Part shown: piece after piece, positions 58,876-64,000 of the stretch | Position numbering within the stretch: the first letter of the stretch is position 1 | Layout: the number at the start of each line of letters is the position of its first letter | NCBI GenBank assembly: GCA_965644295.1 | Contig: CBFFRP010000144.1 | Location: 1 to 64,000, forward strand | DNA from: Paraphysomonas bandaiensis | Taxonomy: Eukaryota; Chrysophyceae | Direction: 5' to 3' | DNA: 64,000 nt | Notes under the pieces: generated by a model | Seen by the model: only the letters and a program-made list of their open reading frames with translations | What the model was told of the DNA's origin: nothing | Database searches by the model: none | Position numbers and translations under genes: made by a program

Positions 58876-59517
58876 ACTCTGCGGGTGTGGGGGCTGCAGG
58901 GTATGTGGGTGTGATATGGTGGGGTGGGGAGACTTTACGGCATAAACTCAGATGGTGTTAATGAGAGTGCTGTGAGCTGAGTGGGGTGTGTGTGTATGAT
59001 AGTTATGTAGAGCTGACTATACATGGCTGACTACCGCCTCCTCCACTGCCTCTGCATACAGCAGTGTAGTGGAGTATATAGAAGAATACTGCATAGAAAG
59101 AATGTTGCCGAATATTTCAACCAATATGCAGCAGTATACCGCGGTAGTATACTGTCTGCTGTGTGTTGGTGTGTATGTATGTGTATATATAACAGTATTG
59201 TGTATACCGTATACCGTACACAGTACAGCGTAGTGCTGTATGTTCCTAGCAGCGCTGCTGTAGGGTGCACTATAGTGTATGTATATGTACATGTATATGT
59301 AGGTGTATGTATATGTAGGTGTATGTATATGTATGTAGCACACTGATAACACCACAGAGAAGTAGCTCGACATATACATGCATCGCATATCTCCACATGC
59401 AGCTACACTATTAACAGACAAGCTGAACAATACCTCTACCCCTCATTCTCTCTGTTCCATCTCTCCGTGTGCTATACTTCGCAGGCCTGTAAGTCTGTCA
59501 GTCTGTCTCTGTGTCGG

Positions 59518-62500
59518 ATGTCTCGCGAAGATATGGCCGAAAACAACACTGCAATAAGATCCGATTGGGGATCATTTGAAGATATAATAATGAGCGAAGA
59601 GGACCACCCACAGCACTCCCATACTAATCAACCCACAGCTGGAGAGGAGGCGTCCCCCGCAACTAAAACTGGAGACAAAGATGATGCCTGCGGAGCGTTT
59701 GATGGCGGCGGTAGTGCAACTGAGACTAAGATGGATGGCGGTGATGTCTTATCGGAAGCAGCCGATGATGTCGATAACACTGAAGATGATGTCTGGGGTG
59801 AATTTGATGGCAGCGGTAGTGCAACTGAGACTAAGATGGAAGGCGATGAGGTATCACCGGAAGCTGTCGATAACAATGAAGATAATGTATGTGCTGAGTT
59901 TGATGGCGGCGGTAGTGCAACTGAGACTAAGGCGGAAGGCGATGAGGTATCACCGGAAGCAGCCGAAGCTGTCGACAACAATGAAGATAATGTATGTGCT
60001 GAGTTTGATGGCGGCGGTAGTGCAACTGAGACTAAGATGGATGGCGGTGATGTCTTACCGGAAGCAGCCGATGATGTCGATAACACTGAAGATGATGTCT
60101 GGGGTGAATTTGATGGCAGCGGTAGTGCAACTGAGACTAAGGCGGAAGGCGATGAGGTATCACCGGAAGCAGCCGAAGCTGTCGACAACAATGAAGATAA
60201 TGTATGTGCTGAGTTTGATGGCGGCGGTAGTGCAACTGAGACTAATATGGATGGCGGTGATGTCTCACCGGAAGCAGCCGATGATGTCGATAACACTAAA
60301 GATGATGTCTGGGGTGAATTTGATGGCAGCGGTAGTGCAACTGAGACTAAGGCGGAAGGCTATGAGGTATCACCGGAAGCAGCCGAAGCTGTCGACAACA
60401 ATGAAGATAATGCATGTGCTGAGTTTGATGGCGGCGGTAGTGCAACTGAGACTAATATGGATGGCGGTGATGTCTCACCGGAAGCAGCCGATGATGTCGA
60501 TAACACTAAAGATGATGTCTGGGGTGAATTTGATGGCAGCGGTAGTGCAACTGAGACTAAGGCGGAAGGCTATGAGGTATCACCGGAAGCAGCCGAAGCT
60601 GTCGACAACAATGAAGATAATGTATGTGCTGAGTTTGATGGCGGCGGTAGTGCAACTGAGACTAATATGGAAGGCGGTGATGTCTTACCGGAAGCAGCCG
60701 ATGATGTCGATAACACTAAAGATGATGTCTGGGGTGAATTTGATGGCAGCGGTAGTGCAACTGAGACTAAGGCGGAAGGCGATGAGGTATCACCGGAAGC
60801 AGCCGAAGCTGTCGATAACAATGAAGATAATGCATGTGCTGAGTTTGATGGCGGCGGTAGTGCAACTGAGACTAATATGGATGGCGGTGATGTCTCACCG
60901 GAAGCAGCCGATGATGTCGATAACACTAAAGATGATGTCTGGGGTGAATTTGATGGCAGCGGTAGTGCAACTGAGACTAAGGTGGAAGGCTATGAGGTAT
61001 CACCGGAAGCAGCCGAAGCTGTCGACAACAATGAAGATAATGTATGTGCTGAGTTTGATGGCGGCGGTAGTGCAACTGAGACTAATATGGATGGCGGTGA
61101 TGTCTCACCGGAAGCAGCCGATGATGTCGATAACACTAAAGATGATGTCTGGGGTGAATTTGATGGCAGCGGTAGTGCAACTGAGACTAAGATGGATGGC
61201 GATGATGTCTTACCGGAAGCAGCCGATGATGTCGATAGCACTGAAGATGATGTCTGGGGTGAATTTGATGGCAGCGGTAGTGCAACTGAGACTAAGGTGG
61301 AACGCGATGAGGTATCACCGGAAGCAGCCGATGTTGTTGGTGATGATATGCAGAATAAAGTCGATGTCGTCGAGAGTACTAAAGATGATGCCTGGGGTGA
61401 GTTTGATGGCAACGGGAATTCGACTGAGACTACGGTACAAGGCGGCGTGGTATCACCGGAATCAGCCGATGTTTTTGGTGATGATGCGAAGAGTAAAGTC
61501 GATGTTGTCGATAGCACTGAAGATGATGTCTGGGGTGAATTTGATGGCAGCGGTAGTGCTACTGAGACTAAGGTGGAACGCGATGAGGTATCACCGGAAG
61601 CACCCGATGTTGTTGGTGATGATATGCAGAATAAAGTCGATGTCGTGGAGAGTACTAAAGATGATTCCTGGGGTGAGTTTAATGGCAATCGCAGGGGTGG
61701 GTATTCGGTTAACACAATTTTTGTAGTTGAGGATGATGAAGAATGGGGTGATTTTGATGAGCCCTGCACTTCTTCGGACCCAGCCGTTTTATCCAGTACA
61801 GACTTTAAGAATGAAGAGGAAGACGATGAAGACTGGGGTGATTTTGATGAGCCTGTGAGTACCGGTGATAATAATGGAGAATGCGATGTTGAGGATGAGT
61901 TCGGAGACTTTGATGGACCTGCTGTTTCAAACACCAATGAGTCTCTAGTATCTCAGTCCGGAGCTGGTAATGCTGTATAAATTTTTGTCATGGCGAAATC
62001 TAAGTGTATGACAACGTATACTACCACAGATGGTGATGTATGCAAGGAATCGACGGTTGAAAACGGTGCGCACGAACATGTCCTCGACTTTATCGGAGGT
62101 AATAGTCGAAGTTTATTTGATGAGGTATTGAATATGGATGACACATGCACTGTAGTGACAAGCGTTTGTAGAGTACTATGTCAGAAATGATTGTGAATCA
62201 ATCGCGAATTGTCAGTGTGAGTGGGATCCACTTGAAAATCGTGACCGTTGATCAGAATATATATCCCACAAGATTAAATGTCTCAGAATTCAACCAGTAC
62301 TTTAGTGATTCCACACGAGTGAGTATTTATCTTGTGTTCATTGCGGTGGAAACCCTAATTGTGTTGTTACCCAGCTCGGTGAGTTTCCTCAGGGTTTATC
62401 TGTTCAAAGTCCTTCTCGAGCGTCCACATCTACTACTCCAACAACTGACTGGACTGTTCGCTGCGTCAGTAGCATTCTGAAAGACACCATTCCAGATGAT

Positions 62501-62959
62501 GCTGCTGATATATCCGTGGCCAAGGATCCTATGTTTTCTGCCACCAAACCACTAGCCAAGTTATCATCTCGACAACCTAATCCAGCCGCAGAAGAGAAAG
62601 GTCCCCTCCATAGCAACACAGGTTGACTACTGTGATGTTATACATATACCATAATAACGGCTTTAACACGCATAGGATCGCCCACAACTCCACAACCGGT
62701 GGAGTGTGACCTCGATGTACCTCTTCATACTTCTCAGCAGAACGTGCCAATTCATAAGTTGTCGCACATTGAAGCTCAGCAATCATCACCTGCAAATCTG
62801 ATATCTGGAATTGCAACCACTCAAGTATCTAAACCTGACACGTGGTCAGAAAACAATAGTGTGACAGCGTTGTCTTCTGCCGCTGAACAATACTTGCGGT
62901 CTCTCCCGGATTTGTGGTATATGCTTATTCCACCTATCATTGAAAATGCGAAAGAATAA
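59518..62959 (+). CDS. Acidic WGxFD-repeat protein, aftiphilin-like
   Basis: Exons 59518-61966, 62030-62124, 62172-62318, 62375-62621, 62676-62959, all phase-consistent, giving about 1073 residues. The start at 59518 (MSREDMAENN) is the first ATG. The N-terminus has DWGSFED. Residues ~60-720 are a repeat in which VWGEFDGSGSATET and CAEFDGGGSATET alternate. Residues ~735-800 carry DEEWGDFDEP, DEDWGDFDEP and DEFGDFDGP. Acidic GDF/WGxF motifs are ligands of clathrin-adaptor ear domains, as in aftiphilin. The C-terminus (YLRSLPDLWYML) recalls aftiphilin's LPDL-type end. The expected role is AP-1/clathrin traffic at the TGN; this is inference. The splice models downstream of 61966 are by phase only. 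Confidence 0.6.
59690..61330. repeat. 210-bp (70-codon) coding tandem repeat in the aftiphilin-like gene
   Basis: The unit is actaatatggatggcggtga ... gaagcagccgaagctgtcga ... and recurs at 210-bp spacing (for example 60241 and 60451), near-identical over five or more copies. It is composed of two alternating half-repeats that encode WGEFDGSG and CAEFDGGG. The frame is kept throughout. Confidence 0.95.
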
Positions 62960-63411
62960 TATATGATTCGTTAAACGGGTAGTGTTGTCCATACGACTTG
63001 AAATGAAGCGTAGAGATAGTGTACTTTTGTACGACTATTGTCAAGCGTAGTTATACATGTTTAATAACCAGATGTTCGTGTAGTATGTCTCACTGCTGCA
63101 ATCACCTGAAACTAGTGTTTAGCGCAGGTTGAAATCGGAAGTTCCTCACACTACATGTACGTTGAATGTACATGTACAAAGATAGAAAAAATATCGCTGT
63201 AGACCACTACTAATTCAGAATTTATAATAATAATATGTAGTGGTGAATGTCTGATTATTAGCAATAGGCGTTGAAGAGCCTGAACTAATGTAGCAAAACA
63301 ATTTAACTAACTAGTGCTTAACTCTGATATCCTACTAGCTAACTAGTTAACGCTACGAAAGCTGCTTGTGGGTCACCGCAAGCGCGTAAGTGTAACCACT
63401 TTCGCACTATC
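62960..63411. other. Intergenic region
   Basis: AT-rich, with a palindromic acatgtacgttgaatgtacatgtac near 63152. 63243-63290 is related to 35293-35345. No gene was supported. Confidence 0.45.
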
Positions 63412-63590
63412 ACTCAAAGCAAATGCAGTGAACAAGCAGAAGAATGTTGATATACCTGACATCTGCTCGGATGCTTGACTTCAGCAGGCAGCCCAATACC
63501 CCGGATGTCCTTGAGATGGGCCCAAAGACATCTACACTAGTGACACATATATTAGTTTCCGTTGTACCACACCAGCATGTGGCAGTATAG
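63412..63590. repeat. Dispersed repeat related to the 54.6-kb element
   Basis: Shares cactcaaagcaaa, gaatgttgatatacctgaca, ggcagcccaataccccgg and a trailing taccacac with 54593-54850, minus an internal ~100 bp. Probably an end fragment of the same family. Confidence 0.65.
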
Positions 63591-63596
63591 TTCTGT

Positions 63597-63654
63597 AGTA
63601 ACGCACTATAGCCACGTATATGAGGCATGTGAAATGCCACGTGGTCACACAGTC
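63597..63654 (-). repeat. LTR fragment related to the element A LTR
   Basis: The segment actatagccacgta...gaaatgccacgtggtcaca matches the right end of the element A LTR (about 920-974 and 8420-8471) with a few substitutions. About 55 bp remain; the flanking sequence does not match. Confidence 0.6.
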
Positions 63655-64000
63655 TCAATATGTATACCAAAATTGCAATAGGTTTGGCACATAGACTTCC
63701 TGGGAAATTTCCCAAGTAGATGATGGAAGAAGGTGAGTCATCCAGAAAGGAAATTTAAAAAGTACATCCGCTATAACTCTATATAGTCTAAAGTTACAAA
63801 GAAAAATAACTTGCGGTGTGAAGGTGAAGTATCGGTTATCGTGATTTCATGGCATTGATTCCATTATCGCATCGTAATGTGGGTAAGCTGATATATACTT
63901 AATGATCTCTACTAGTCCTGATAATGACTTCGTTATAACTTGTTATGCTCGTTTCAGTTGCAGGTAACACTGAAGCTTTACCACAGTCGTTTATCGCAGT
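63655..64000. other. Window end, nothing recognised
   Basis: AT-rich sequence without convincing ORF, repeat or RNA gene. A gene starting beyond the window edge cannot be excluded. Confidence 0.4.

Noticed and set aside
59628-61937. Long minus-strand and +2-frame ORFs over the aftiphilin-like gene (222-681 codons)
   Set aside because: They are shadows of an in-frame 210-bp repeat. Only the +1 frame gives acidic WGxFD motifs and joins to downstream exons.

Overview
This is nuclear DNA from a flagellate-type microbial eukaryote. The genes are intron-bearing, nearly all introns that I could place in frame are GT..AG and only about 43-65 nt, and several products point to a cilium or centriole (kinesin-9, a CFAP410-like LRR protein, a CSPP1-like coiled coil, a MORN protein). 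A mitochondrial-type thioesterase, a V-ATPase proteolipid, a heat shock factor and a PIP kinase complete a free-living-protist picture. I cannot name the lineage from sequence alone. No prokaryotic operons, CRISPR arrays or rRNA were seen, and no tRNA was recognised.

Layout. 1-9.97 kb is nested retrotransposon DNA: a Ty3/gypsy-type element (A) on the minus strand with two ~975-bp LTRs (3-974 and 7493-8471), gag, and a pol broken by several frameshifts. It sits inside the integrase of a second, plus-strand chromodomain-type element (B, 8472-9971). 10.07-13.42 kb is an unclassified terminal-inverted-repeat element (C) with one decayed minus-strand gene. A (GTAT)~109 microsatellite follows at 13.5-13.94 kb.

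14.02-21.07 kb is one complete TMEM87/GOST-family gene whose second intron (5.2 kb) is almost entirely a 35-bp tandem array. The repeat unit begins exactly at the 5' splice site and itself reads gt...ag. 21.4-22.3 kb holds inverted copies of a gene fragment.

22.7-39 kb is gene-rich: a thioredoxin-like/BioD-like fusion (minus), HSF (minus), a UBA-like/WW protein (plus), an ACOT9-like thioesterase (plus), V-ATPase c'' (minus), an inverted-repeat element at 33.47-34.75 kb, a MORN protein (minus) and a CFAP410-like protein (plus). 39.5-53.4 kb carries the five-exon CSPP1-like gene, an FHA-RING protein, kinesin-9 (all minus) and a type III polyketide synthase with an N-terminal membrane anchor (plus). 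53.4-56.2 kb is repeat-rich with a fold-back element. 56.3-63 kb has a PIP kinase (minus) and an aftiphilin-like acidic repeat protein (plus). The last kilobase is intergenic with LTR-like relics.

Four head-to-head gene pairs (HSF/UBA-WW, MORN/CFAP410, kinesin-9/PKS, PIPK/aftiphilin-like) share 370-640 bp intergenic regions. A CAGCAGTA-type motif recurs upstream of many start codons. Exon models were built by hand from ORFs, GT..AG sites and phase agreement, without transcripts.
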